From NCBI GenBank assembly GCA_025350775.1, contig JANXXF010000431.1, positions 1 to 18,029 on the forward strand: a stretch of DNA of 18,029 nucleotides, written 5' to 3'. The notes beneath the pieces were generated by a model that made no database searches, was not told the origin of the DNA, and was given only the letters and a program-made list of their open reading frames with translations. Within the stretch, counting starts at the first letter, position 1. Each line of letters opens with the position of its first letter. Position numbers and translations under genes: made by a program. The DNA is from Actinomycetes bacterium. GTDB taxonomy: Bacteria; Actinomycetota; Thermoleophilia; Gaiellales; Gaiellaceae. This document shows positions 1-6,265 of the stretch, one piece after another.

Positions 1-2
1 TC

Positions 3-137
3 GCCCGGCTCGCAGGCCAGGCTGGCCGCCTGGACAAGAGCCGGTCGCCGCAGGCCCACAGGTCGGACGCGCAGCGGCCGGGCTCCGGGCCGAAGGACGA
101 TCCGAGCGATCCGCGGGCGGCGCTCATTCTGAAATGA
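3..137 (+). CDS. Possible 3' end of a plus-strand gene (partial, weak)
   Basis: This plus frame is open from the window edge to a TGA at 135-137. About 38 of its 44 codons end in G or C, like the real genes here, and the other two plus frames are poorer. The translated tail is short and charged (it includes KDDPSDPRAALILK) and matches no family I recognise. The mirror frame on the minus strand, from an ATG at 127 to the edge, shares the same third positions and has similar GC3, so strand cannot be settled. The stretch may also be non-coding. If real, the gene converges on the BMP gene, with stops only a few bases apart. Confidence 0.2.
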   Translation, partial: ARLAGQAGRLDKSRSPQAHRSDAQRPGSGPKDDPSDPRAALILK

Positions 138-138
138 G
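123..138. terminator. Short hairpin at the 3' end of the BMP-family gene
   Basis: CTCATT (123-128) pairs with AATGAG (133-138) around a 4-nt loop, just past the BMP stop codon. The stem is only 6 bp and no T-tract follows on the minus strand. It is at best a weak terminator or an RNA 3'-end structure. Confidence 0.25.
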
Positions 139-141
139 TTC

Positions 142-1257
142 TTAGCCCTTCGGGCGGCCGTCGATGCCCTTGACGAGCCAGTCCATGCCCAACAGCTCGC
201 CGAGCGTGGCGCGCTTGCCCGCGGCGATGCGCACCTTGCCGGCCTGATCCATGATCGGGCCGTTGTACTCGTTCCAGGTGCCGGCGATCAGCGTCTTCCG
301 CCTGGCCGCGATCTTCGCCCTGGTGGCGGCCGAGACGGACGGGCCGAACGGGGCGATGTCGGTGAACCCGTCCTTGATGTTGCCGTAGTAGAAGCCGGTC
401 TTCCAGGTGCCGTCAATCACGGCCTTGACGCGGCTGGCGTAGTACGGGCCCCAGTTGTAGACGGCTGCGGTCAGCCACTGCTTGGGCGCGAACTTCGACG
501 CGTCGGAGTCGTAGCCGACCCACGGCAGCCCTGCTGTCTCGGCGAACTGGCCGGCGGCGGGGCTGTCGACGTTCTGGCCGATCACGTCGGCGCCGGCGGC
601 CTTGAGGCTCTCGGCGGCCTTCTTCTCCTTGTCTGGCGCGAACCAGGAGAACGTCCAGACGAGCTTGACCTTCGCCTTCGGGTTCGTCGCCTGCGCGCCG
701 AGCGCGAAGGCATTGGCGTGGCGGATCACCTCGGGGATCGGGAACGGCACGATGTAGCCGATGACGCCGCTCCTGGTGGCGGCGCCGGCAGCCATGCCGG
801 AGAGGTAGATCGCATCCTCGCCCGCACCGAAGTACTCGGCCATGTTGGCCGACTGCTTGGTGCCCGTCGCCATCTCGAACTTGACGTCGGGATGCTTGGC
901 GGCGGCAGCGGCCATCGCGTTCTGGAAGCCGAACGACGTGGCGAAGATGATCTTGTTGCCGTCACGGATCAGCGACTCGATGACCTGCGCGACCTGCGGG
1001 CCCTCCGGGACGTTCTCCTTGTACGTCGTCTTGACGACGGCGCCGAGCTTCTTGTCGACCCACAGCCGGCCCTGGTCGTGGGCCTGCGACCAGCCACCGT
1101 CGGTGTGCGGGCCGACGTAGATCCAGGCTGCTTTGACGGGGCCGGCGGCGCGCTTCGCCGGGGCGGCCGTAGCGGTCGCAGAGAGCGCGAGCCCGGCGGC
1201 CAGGACGATGGAAAGGGCGGCTGCAGCGAGCCGGAACGGCCTCGGTGACGTACTCAC
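142..1257 (-). CDS. BMP-family (PnrA/Med-like) ABC solute-binding protein, secreted
   Basis: This is a 371-residue protein of the basic membrane protein (BMP) family, whose members usually bind nucleosides or related solutes for an ABC importer. The GTG start at 1257 is chosen because AGGAG lies 5 nt upstream and a signal peptide follows directly. Residues 1-32 have basic residues, a hydrophobic core (about 10-27) and an AxA-type cleavage region near 29-32. There is no lipobox cysteine, so it should be released or differently anchored, unlike many lipoprotein members. The family signature PHTDGGWSQAHDQGR follows shortly after the mature N-terminus. No ABC ATPase or permease lies in the window; they could lie beyond base 1 or elsewhere. 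It sits 68 bp downstream of a phosphoribosyltransferase in the same direction, which fits a purine/nucleoside ligand. The ligand is inferred; the family is clear. Confidence 0.88.
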   Translation of the reverse strand: MSTSPRPFRLAAAALSIVLAAGLALSATATAAPAKRAAGPVKAAWIYVGPHTDGGWSQAHDQGRLWVDKKLGAVVKTTYKENVPEGPQVAQVIESLIRDGNKIIFATSFGFQNAMAAAAAKHPDVKFEMATGTKQSANMAEYFGAGEDAIYLSGMAAGAATRSGVIGYIVPFPIPEVIRHANAFALGAQATNPKAKVKLVWTFSWFAPDKEKKAAESLKAAGADVIGQNVDSPAAGQFAETAGLPWVGYDSDASKFAPKQWLTAAVYNWGPYYASRVKAVIDGTWKTGFYYGNIKDGFTDIAPFGPSVSAATRAKIAARRKTLIAGTWNEYNGPIMDQAGKVRIAAGKRATLGELLGMDWLVKGIDGRPKG

Positions 1258-1325
1258 GCGTGCTCCTCGGAAGTGGGTTCGGACGGACGGGAGGCAGGAC
1301 CGTACACGACGCGTCGGAGGGGCTC

Positions 1326-1793
1326 CTACTCCGCCGCGCCGCCGTCGCCGATCGCCGGCTCGGCGCTCCACGGGAACGTGATCCAGCGGTCCGAATGGCG
1401 CCACACGTACTCGCAGTTGAACGTCGTCCAGGGCTTCTCGTAGAGCACCGCCGAGCGCACCTCGCCGACCTTGCCGGCACAGAACTCCTTTACCAGCTCG
1501 AGCGTCGCGCCGGTGTCGGCGACGTCGTCGGCGATCAGCACACGGGCCGTGTCGAGATGGACGAGCTCGGGCACCGGCGGCAGGATCATCGGCACCTCCA
1601 GACGCTGGTCGATCCCGGTGTAGAACTCGACGTTCATTGTGTAGACGTTCTTCACGCCCAGAGCGTACGAGAGCGCGCCCGCGACGAGCAGGCCGCCGCG
1701 CGCGATGCCGAGGATCAGGTCGGGCCGCCAGCCGTCGTCGTGCACCACCTGCGCGAGCGCCCGGCCGCCCGTGCCCAGGTCAGCCCAGGTCAT
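1326..1793 (-). CDS. Purine-type phosphoribosyltransferase
   Basis: This is a 155-residue cytoplasmic type I phosphoribosyltransferase, expected to join a base to PRPP and release pyrophosphate. The PRPP-binding signature VLIADDVADTGATL lies near residues 86-99, and the N-terminal LILGIARGGLLVAGALSYALG is the usual loop region of this fold. The C-terminal RWITFPWSAEP resembles the end of archaeal and bacterial hypoxanthine/xanthine-guanine enzymes, so a purine base is the best guess. The ATG at 1793 has GGGAG just upstream. An in-frame GTG at 1814 would overlap the upstream stop as GTGA and add 7 residues. Either way it is tightly coupled to the carboxymuconolactone decarboxylase-family gene before it, and the BMP gene follows 68 bp later. 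Exact base specificity cannot be read from the sequence. Confidence 0.85.
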   Translation of the reverse strand: MTWADLGTGGRALAQVVHDDGWRPDLILGIARGGLLVAGALSYALGVKNVYTMNVEFYTGIDQRLEVPMILPPVPELVHLDTARVLIADDVADTGATLELVKEFCAGKVGEVRSAVLYEKPWTTFNCEYVWRHSDRWITFPWSAEPAIGDGGAAE

Positions 1794-1810
1794 GATCTCC
1801 CGCTCCGGGG

Positions 1811-2218
1811 TCACGAAGCGCCGCCGCCCGCCTGCTTCGCCTGCTCCTCGGCGATCACGCGGCGGGCAACGCGATGCGCCTCGACACCGGCCGGGATGCC
1901 CGCGTAGACGCCGATGTGGAAGAGGGTGTCCTCGAGCTCCGCCAGCGTGCAGTCGTTGTTGACGAACGCCGAGCGAAAGTGCAGCGCGAACTCCTCCATG
2001 CGGCCGAGCGTGCCGAGGATCGAGATGACGACCAGCGAGCGGGTCTTGCGCTCGAGGCCGTCGCGGCCCCAGCAGGCGCCCCAACAGTACTCGCCGACGA
2101 GCTTCTGGAAGTCGGCGCCGAACTCGCCCGGGGCGATGGCCGAGGTCTTGTCGACGTACTCGTCGCCGAGAACGCTCCGGCGGATGCCCTGGCCCTGCTG
2201 CAGCAGCTCGTCGCTCAT
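1811..2218 (-). CDS. Carboxymuconolactone decarboxylase (CMD/AhpD-fold) family protein
   Basis: This 135-residue protein has the size and pattern of gamma-carboxymuconolactone decarboxylases: LERKTRSLVVISILGTLGR (55-73), EEFALHFRSAF (75-85) and LEDTLFHIGVYAG towards the end. The true decarboxylase (PcaC) acts in beta-ketoadipate breakdown, but most members are of unknown function and some are AhpD-type thiol reductases. Here C45 and C49 sit in YCWGACWG, just before the conserved arginine helix, with H80 downstream. That is not the AhpD CxxC. No other protocatechuate-pathway gene is nearby, so PcaC activity is doubtful. The ATG at 2218 has GGGAGG 6 nt upstream. The stop overlaps a GTG that could start the next gene. 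It is first in the likely CMD-phosphoribosyltransferase-BMP operon. Confidence 0.83.
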   Translation of the reverse strand: MSDELLQQGQGIRRSVLGDEYVDKTSAIAPGEFGADFQKLVGEYCWGACWGRDGLERKTRSLVVISILGTLGRMEEFALHFRSAFVNNDCTLAELEDTLFHIGVYAGIPAGVEAHRVARRVIAEEQAKQAGGGAS

Positions 2219-2257
2219 CTGGATCCTCCCGTGTGTCACGCCGCGCCGACCGGCGGG

Positions 2258-2271
2258 CTCCTGCGCAGGAG
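2258..2271. promoter_or_regulatory. 14-bp perfect palindrome, candidate operator of the CMD-PRT-BMP operon
   Basis: CTCCTGCGCAGGAG reads the same on both strands. It lies 40 bp upstream of the CMD start and abuts a minus-strand TAGCCT hexamer (2275 to 2270) that could be its -10 element. A dimeric repressor site is a reasonable reading, though a 14-bp palindrome in GC-rich DNA could also be chance. No -35 element was recognised. Confidence 0.35.
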
Positions 2272-2281
2272 GCTATCGCGA

Positions 2282-2316
2282 CAGGGGCCCCGGCACGCTC
2301 GGTACCGGGGCCCCTG
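2282..2316. terminator. Strong 12-bp GC hairpin after the secreted ASH-domain gene
   Basis: Bases 2282-2293 pair perfectly with 2305-2316 (12 bp, core GGGGCCCCGG/CCGGGGCCCC) around an 11-nt loop. It lies 26 bp past the stop of the minus-strand gene ending at 2342 and before the promoter region of the next operon, as expected for a terminator. There is no T-tract, which is common in high-GC actinobacteria. Confidence 0.6.
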
Positions 2317-2323
2317 GGCGACG

Positions 2324-2347
2324 GATCAGCAGATCAGCGGATCAGGC
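2324..2347. repeat. Three 8-bp GATCAG-type tandem units
   Basis: GATCAGCA, GATCAGCG and GATCAGGC follow each other directly, and the third covers the stop codon of the secreted protein gene. This is a short, simple duplication with no evident function. Confidence 0.4.
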
Positions 2348-3550
2348 TGGCGGGATGAAGTAGACGCCGCTGACGCCGACGCCACCGCCCGGCGACACGA
2401 TCGTCCCGGTGTAGTCCGGCACGGTGCTGCCGCAGCAGATCGTGAACTGGTTCGGCGCGGCCGGCTCGTTCGAGCCCCAGAAGCCGAAGATCGGGCCGTC
2501 CCTGCCGACGTAGACCTCGCCACCGGGAGTCACCTGGAACACGTCGCCCCCCGTGGGCACGAAGAGGCTGAAGGGGCTCCAGATCTGGTTGAACCCCTGC
2601 TCGCTGACCGACCGGAACACGTACTCGTTAGCGCCGTTCCACCAGCGGTAGACGAGATGCTTGGCGCCCGGCGCCGCGTTGTCGTTCGAGCCGACGCGCA
2701 ACGACACCTCGACCCGGTGGCGGTACTGGGGCAGATCGGGCTGGCCCGGGTCGAGGGAGTAACCGCCCGCAGTGACACCCGCCCCGGTCTGGAGGGCCAC
2801 CTGCTGCCCGTTGAGCGAGATCGACGGTGTGCCGGCGTTCACGGTCGCGACGCTCATCGTGGCCGGGGCGCTGAACGGGACACCAAAGAAGTCGGCGAAC
2901 GCCTGGAAGTAGATATTCCACGTGCAGGACTGGTACGGCCCCAGCACCGACATGCCGATGCAGCTGCCGCCCGCGTACCGGTAGAAGTAGAACGGCAGCG
3001 GGCCGATACTGGGCTGGGAGAAGTAGACGGGCCTGCTCGACTTATTCAGCAGCGTGAACGTCCGCGCCGGGCTGGGCTGGTAGATGCGGACCGCCCGGAA
3101 GTCGTACGACGAGCCGAGCGCGACCACCGCGGGGGCCGGCGCCGGCTGCGCGTAGCCGACCAGTGGGATGTCCTTCGCGAAGACCCCTCCCGACCAGAAG
3201 CCGAATTCGTCGATGTGCACGTTCCCAGTGTTGGTGCCTGCTGCGCCCGGTGCAAAGGCAACGTCGATCGTGCAGGTCGGCCCGATGAACGTTGCGAAGC
3301 CGGGGCAGTCGCCGCCGACGATCTGGAACGGCGGAGTCACGCTGACGTTGGAGATAAACCCGTTCTCGGAGTTCTCGCCGACCGTGATCGTCTGCACCGC
3401 GCTCGTCGTGCCGACGGGGGTCGAGAACGTCAGGCCGAGCGGCCACGCGTCGATCGACGACGCCGACGCCAACTGCGGCACTGCAAAGGCCCCGACCACC
3501 ACTGCTGCAATAGCCAGCAGGAGCCTCATTTTCAGCTGGGTGACTCTCAT
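2342..3550 (-). CDS. Secreted protein with two choice-of-anchor-D (ASH-like) domains
   Basis: This 402-residue exported protein is of unknown function. The ATG at 3550 follows a GGGAGAG purine run; an internal ATG at 3529 (residue 8) is possible. Residues 9-27 are hydrophobic and ASA at 28-30 is a good signal peptidase site. Two ASH-like beta-sandwich repeats follow. The first (about 36-135) has the pattern C-GPTCTIDVAFAPGAAG, and the second (about 145-255) has C-YQSCTWNIYFQ and ends in ISLNGQQV. Each carries one matching cysteine pair, likely a disulphide outside the cell. The C-terminal third (about 275-402) is Gly/Phe/Trp-rich, contains an adjacent Cys-Cys and is not recognised. Codon and base use look less GC-biased than the neighbours, which suggests recent acquisition. 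It stands alone, with its own candidate promoter and terminator. A role in surface adhesion or scaffolding is a guess. Confidence 0.75.
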   Translation of the reverse strand: MRVTQLKMRLLLAIAAVVVGAFAVPQLASASSIDAWPLGLTFSTPVGTTSAVQTITVGENSENGFISNVSVTPPFQIVGGDCPGFATFIGPTCTIDVAFAPGAAGTNTGNVHIDEFGFWSGGVFAKDIPLVGYAQPAPAPAVVALGSSYDFRAVRIYQPSPARTFTLLNKSSRPVYFSQPSIGPLPFYFYRYAGGSCIGMSVLGPYQSCTWNIYFQAFADFFGVPFSAPATMSVATVNAGTPSISLNGQQVALQTGAGVTAGGYSLDPGQPDLPQYRHRVEVSLRVGSNDNAAPGAKHLVYRWWNGANEYVFRSVSEQGFNQIWSPFSLFVPTGGDVFQVTPGGEVYVGRDGPIFGFWGSNEPAAPNQFTICCGSTVPDYTGTIVSPGGGVGVSGVYFIPPA

Positions 3551-3612
3551 CCGGATCTCTCTCCCTCTCACCTGTGGACGCACCGTGGCCGGGAAGGCGC
3601 ACGTTTCGCCGG

Positions 3613-3641
3613 ATGATGCCAGCTCCGATCGCTCCACGCAA
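3613..3641 (-). promoter_or_regulatory. Candidate sigma-70-type promoter of the secreted protein gene
   Basis: On the minus strand TTGCGT (3641-3636) and CATCAT (3618-3613) are separated by exactly 17 bp. Three of six and four of six bases match the consensus. This predicts transcription from about 3606 and a leader of roughly 55 nt. It lies in the 193-bp divergent gap before the PPK2 gene. Confidence 0.35.
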
Positions 3642-3731
3642 TGGCAGTTTTGCGGTCGGCCGTGGCATCTTTGCATCCGGCCGCGACCACACCGAACGCC
3701 CCGCCCGCTCGCCGCAGAACGGGTACGCAGC

Positions 3732-3737
3732 TACTGT
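3732..3737 (+). promoter_or_regulatory. -10 element (TACTGT) for a leaderless PPK2 transcript
   Basis: TACTGT ends 6 nt before the GTG at 3744, so a transcript starting about 7 nt after the hexamer would begin at the start codon. The AGGG touching the GTG is too close to act as a Shine-Dalgarno. No -35 was recognised. Confidence 0.5.
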
Positions 3738-3743
3738 CCGAGG

Positions 3744-4547
3744 GTGATCTCGAAGCTCCGCGTCGAGCCGGGAAGCGCACCGCAGCTCGCGCGGCGCGAC
3801 CCGGCGGGGCGGCTCGACATCCCGGGCAAGGAAGAGGGGAAAGCGCTCCTGCAGCCACTGGTCGCGGAGCTCGGCGTCCTCCAGAACCGGCTGGCGGCGG
3901 AAGCTGCCCGCAGCGTCCTGCTGATCCTGCAGGGACTCGACGCGTCGGGCAAGGACGGCACGATCCGCAACGTCCTCACCGGGATCAACCCGCAGTGCTG
4001 CAGGGTGGTCGCCTTCAAGGAGCCGACCTCGACCGACCTCGCGCACGACTACCTCTGGCGCGTCCACGCCGCCTGCCCGGCCCGCGGCGAGATCGCCATC
4101 TTCAACCGCTCGCACTACGAGGACGTCGTCGCCGTGCGCGCGCACCGGCTACAGCCGGCGAAGGTGTGGCGTCGGCGCCCGCAGCACATCTGCGCGTTCG
4201 AGCGCCTGCTCAGCGACGAGGGCACCACGATCGTGAAGGTCTTTCTGCACGTGTCGCAGAACGAGCAGCGCCGGCGCCTGCAGGAGCGCCTCGACGATCC
4301 CGAGAAGGGCTGGAAGCTGCGGCAGAGCGACCTCGACGACCACGCCCGCTATGACGAGCTGATGGCGATCTACGAGGACACGATCGGGGCGACCTCCACG
4401 AAGTGGGCGCCGTGGCACATCGTCCCGGCCGACCACAACTGGGTGCGCAACGTCGCCGTGGCACGACTGCTCGTCGACGCGCTGCGCCGCCTCGACCCGA
4501 CGTTGCCGCCCCGGCCACCGGGCATCGCCGACGCCAAGCTCGCGTAG
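3744..4547 (+). CDS. ppk2: Polyphosphate kinase 2 (PPK2) family nucleotide phosphotransferase
   Basis: This is a 267-residue, single-domain PPK2-family enzyme. The family moves phosphate between inorganic polyphosphate and nucleotides in the cytoplasm. Walker A is GLDASGKDGT at 64-73, after the hydrophobic strand VLLILQ. The family blocks NPQCCRVVAFKEPT, HDYLWRVHAACPARGEIAIFNRSHYEDV (containing Walker B) and DDPEKGWKL follow in order, then a C-terminal WAPWHIVPADHNW. Its length matches the short group related to polyphosphate:AMP phosphotransferases. Whether AMP, ADP or GDP is used cannot be told. The GTG start at 3744 is chosen over longer in-frame forms because the family begins here and TACTGT sits at leaderless spacing. 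It diverges from the secreted protein gene, and a hairpin follows its stop. Confidence 0.92.
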   Translation: MISKLRVEPGSAPQLARRDPAGRLDIPGKEEGKALLQPLVAELGVLQNRLAAEAARSVLLILQGLDASGKDGTIRNVLTGINPQCCRVVAFKEPTSTDLAHDYLWRVHAACPARGEIAIFNRSHYEDVVAVRAHRLQPAKVWRRRPQHICAFERLLSDEGTTIVKVFLHVSQNEQRRRLQERLDDPEKGWKLRQSDLDDHARYDELMAIYEDTIGATSTKWAPWHIVPADHNWVRNVAVARLLVDALRRLDPTLPPRPPGIADAKLA

Positions 4548-4572
4548 GGCAGCGGGCGAGCGGGTGCTGCCC
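4547..4572. terminator. Hairpin directly after the PPK2 stop codon
   Basis: GGGCAGC (4547-4553) pairs with GCTGCCC (4566-4572) around a 12-nt loop. A competing fold pairs GGGTGCTGC (4562-4570) with GCAGCACCC (4602-4610). No T-tract follows. It may end PPK2 transcription, but read-through into the dehydrogenase cannot be excluded. Confidence 0.4.
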
Positions 4573-4573
4573 G

Positions 4574-4641
4574 GCCGCGCGCGCCACCCCCGCCGCGCCC
4601 CGCAGCACCCCGCCGCGCGCGCCACCCCCGCCGCGCCCCGC
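4574..4641. repeat. 30-bp perfect direct repeat upstream of the alcohol dehydrogenase
   Basis: Bases 4574-4603 recur exactly at 4612-4641, separated by AGCACCCC, giving a 38-bp period. The second copy ends 3 bp before the TACCCT -10 element, so the repeat occupies the -35 region and upstream DNA of that promoter. The unit is almost pure G+C. A recent duplication or a repeated regulator site are both possible. Confidence 0.7.
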
Positions 4642-4643
4642 GC

Positions 4644-4649
4644 TACCCT
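4644..4649 (+). promoter_or_regulatory. -10 element (TACCCT) for a leaderless dehydrogenase transcript
   Basis: TACCCT ends 7 nt before the ATG at 4657, and no Shine-Dalgarno precedes that ATG. The pattern matches actinobacterial leaderless promoters and argues for starting at 4657 rather than at the ATG two codons later. Confidence 0.55.
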
Positions 4650-4656
4650 CCCGGCC

Positions 4657-5763
4657 ATGAGGATGCGCGCCGCAGTGCTCGAGGAGTTCGACCGGCCACT
4701 CGTCGTCGACGAGGTCGAGCTGGCGGGGCCGCGGGCGGGCGAGGCGCTCGTCCGGCTCGTCGCCTGCGGCGTCTGCCACACCGACCTCTACACGGCCTCG
4801 GGCGCCGACCCGTCCGGCTACGCGCCCACCGTGCTCGGCCACGAGGGCGCCGGCGTCGTCGAGGCCGTCGGCCCCGGCGTCACCTCGGTGCGCCCGGGCG
4901 ACCACGTCGTCACCCTCTTCTCCCCGCAGTGCCGGGAATGCAACCACTGCCGCTCGCCGCACACGAACCTGTGCCTCGCGATCCGCGAGCAACAGAACAA
5001 GGGGTACCTGCCGGACGGCACCACGCGGCTGTCGCGTGGCGGCGAGCCGCTGCGGCACTTCATGGGCACGTCCACCTTCGCCGAGTATGCGGTGCTGCCC
5101 GAGATCGCGCTGGCGGTCGTGCACCCGGAGGCGCCGCTCGACCACGCGGCGCTGTTCGCCTGCGGCCTCACCACCGGGCTCGGCGCCGCGATGAACACGG
5201 CGAAGGTGGAGGCCGGCTCGACGTGTGTCGTGTTCGGCGCGGGCATGGTCGGGCTGGGCGCCGTCGCCGGCTGCCGCCTCCAGGGCGCCGACCGCATCGT
5301 CTGCGTCGATCTCTCCCCCGACAGGCTCGCGCTCGCACGCGGGCAGGGCGCGACCGACACGCTGATCGGCGGCCCCGACACCGTGCAGGCGGTGCTGGAC
5401 ATGACCGGCGGCTTCGGCGCCGACTACACCTTCGAGGCGACCGGCAACGTCACTGTCATGCGCCAGGCCGTCGAGTCGGCGCGCATGGGTTGGGGGCTGT
5501 GCACCGTGGCCGGCGTGGCCGGGAAGGGCGAGACGCTCGACATCGTGCCGCGCTACCTCATCACCGGGCGGCGGGTCTGCGGCTCGTCGTTCGGCGGCGT
5601 CAAGGGGCGCGACCAGGTGCCGGGCCTCGTCGAGCGGGCCATGGCCGGGGAGATCGACGTCGCGCCGTTCATCTCGCACACCATGCGCCTGGACGACGTC
5701 AACCGCGCGTTCGAGCTGATGGAGTCGCAGGACGGCATCCGCTCGATCATCCGCTTCGACTGA
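4657..5763 (+). CDS. Zinc-dependent alcohol dehydrogenase, class III-like (MDR family)
   Basis: This 368-residue medium-chain dehydrogenase oxidises an alcohol or thiol-adduct with NAD(P). Catalytic zinc ligands are C40 (in CGVCHTD), H62-E63 (GHE) and a cysteine near 170 (LFACGLTTG). Structural zinc ligands are C92, C95, C98 and C106. The Rossmann motif GAGMVG lies in CVVFGAGMVGLGAV. The C-terminal CGSSFGGVKGRDQVPGLVE is typical of the class I/III branch that includes S-(hydroxymethyl)glutathione dehydrogenase. In an actinobacterium the natural thiol would be mycothiol, so formaldehyde detoxification is possible, but simple alcohol or aldehyde turnover is equally open. The start at 4657 is supported by TACCCT 7 nt upstream; a longer in-frame start would translate the upstream repeat. 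It converges on the minus-strand block, leaving only a 10-bp gap. Confidence 0.9.
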   Translation: MRMRAAVLEEFDRPLVVDEVELAGPRAGEALVRLVACGVCHTDLYTASGADPSGYAPTVLGHEGAGVVEAVGPGVTSVRPGDHVVTLFSPQCRECNHCRSPHTNLCLAIREQQNKGYLPDGTTRLSRGGEPLRHFMGTSTFAEYAVLPEIALAVVHPEAPLDHAALFACGLTTGLGAAMNTAKVEAGSTCVVFGAGMVGLGAVAGCRLQGADRIVCVDLSPDRLALARGQGATDTLIGGPDTVQAVLDMTGGFGADYTFEATGNVTVMRQAVESARMGWGLCTVAGVAGKGETLDIVPRYLITGRRVCGSSFGGVKGRDQVPGLVERAMAGEIDVAPFISHTMRLDDVNRAFELMESQDGIRSIIRFD

Positions 5764-5773
5764 GCGGCGCTCG

Positions 5774-6265
5774 CTACGACGCCGTGTCGGCCTCGCCCAG
5801 CTTGCCCACGCCGCCTTCGAACCGCGCCACCGTGAAGCCGAGCAGCAGCGGCACGTTCGCCGTGAAGATCGCGAGCATCAGCGTCATCACGACGAGCAGC
5901 TCGCCGCGAGTGCGGTCATAGATGAACGTGTACTCGAGCATCCCGGCAACGACGAGGTATGCGAGCAGGCCCCAGCGCGCCACCTGGAAGAAGCGGAACG
6001 AGGCGAACTCCTTCAGCCGCGCAAGCAGCGCGACGTTGACGAGCAGTAGCACGGCGGCTGCCGCCAGCAGCCCGACCGGCGCACCGAGCGGAGCGCGCCG
6101 CGGCAGGTACGACGCGAGGATGATGACCCCGACGATCACGCAGATCATCGAGGCGACGCCGATCTCGGTGATCGGCGGGAAGCGCCGCTCGGGCGTCCCG
6201 CCGGGCGCGCGGCCCCCGCCGCCGGATCCGGGCGCGGGCGCGGGCCTGTGCCCGTTCCCGGTCAC
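5774..6265 (-). CDS. Unrecognised four-helix membrane protein
   Basis: This is a 163-residue inner-membrane protein I do not recognise. It opens with a disordered Gly/Pro-rich cytoplasmic-type tail (1-30), followed by four predicted helices at about 36-54, 64-82, 96-116 and 123-146. Polar residues in or next to helices include E111 and Y112 (GMLEYTFIY) and N137-P139 near the end of the last helix. The GTG start at 6265 overlaps the stop of the preceding gene as GTGA, a sign of translational coupling and probably of a shared complex. It is the last gene of the DUF2182-DUF1326-membrane-membrane set. No metal-binding or catalytic motif was seen. Confidence 0.72.
   Translation of the reverse strand: MTGNGHRPAPAPGSGGGGRAPGGTPERRFPPITEIGVASMICVIVGVIILASYLPRRAPLGAPVGLLAAAAVLLLVNVALLARLKEFASFRFFQVARWGLLAYLVVAGMLEYTFIYDRTRGELLVVMTLMLAIFTANVPLLLGFTVARFEGGVGKLGEADTAS

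Noticed and set aside
1307..1316. Palindrome CGACGCGTCG between the phosphoribosyltransferase and BMP genes
   Set aside because: A 10-bp palindrome is expected by chance in DNA this GC-rich, and no promoter element accompanies it convincingly.
1258..1404. A longer N-terminus for the BMP protein from an ATG at 1404
   Set aside because: It would place 49 Arg-rich residues before the signal peptide and overlap the phosphoribosyltransferase. The GTG at 1257 has a good AGGAG.
1874..3616. A 580-codon plus-strand frame opposite the CMD and secreted protein genes
   Set aside because: Low-complexity Arg/Asp/Ala composition. The minus strand has a ribosome site, a signal peptide and domain patterns.
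4574..4641. The two 30-bp direct repeats as a CRISPR array
   Set aside because: Only two copies with an 8-nt spacer, no cas genes, and simple GC-rich sequence.
4564..4656. A 31-residue N-terminal extension of the alcohol dehydrogenase
   Set aside because: It would translate the GC-rich direct repeat into Arg/Pro/Ala text. The family starts at 4657, where a -10 element sits at leaderless spacing.
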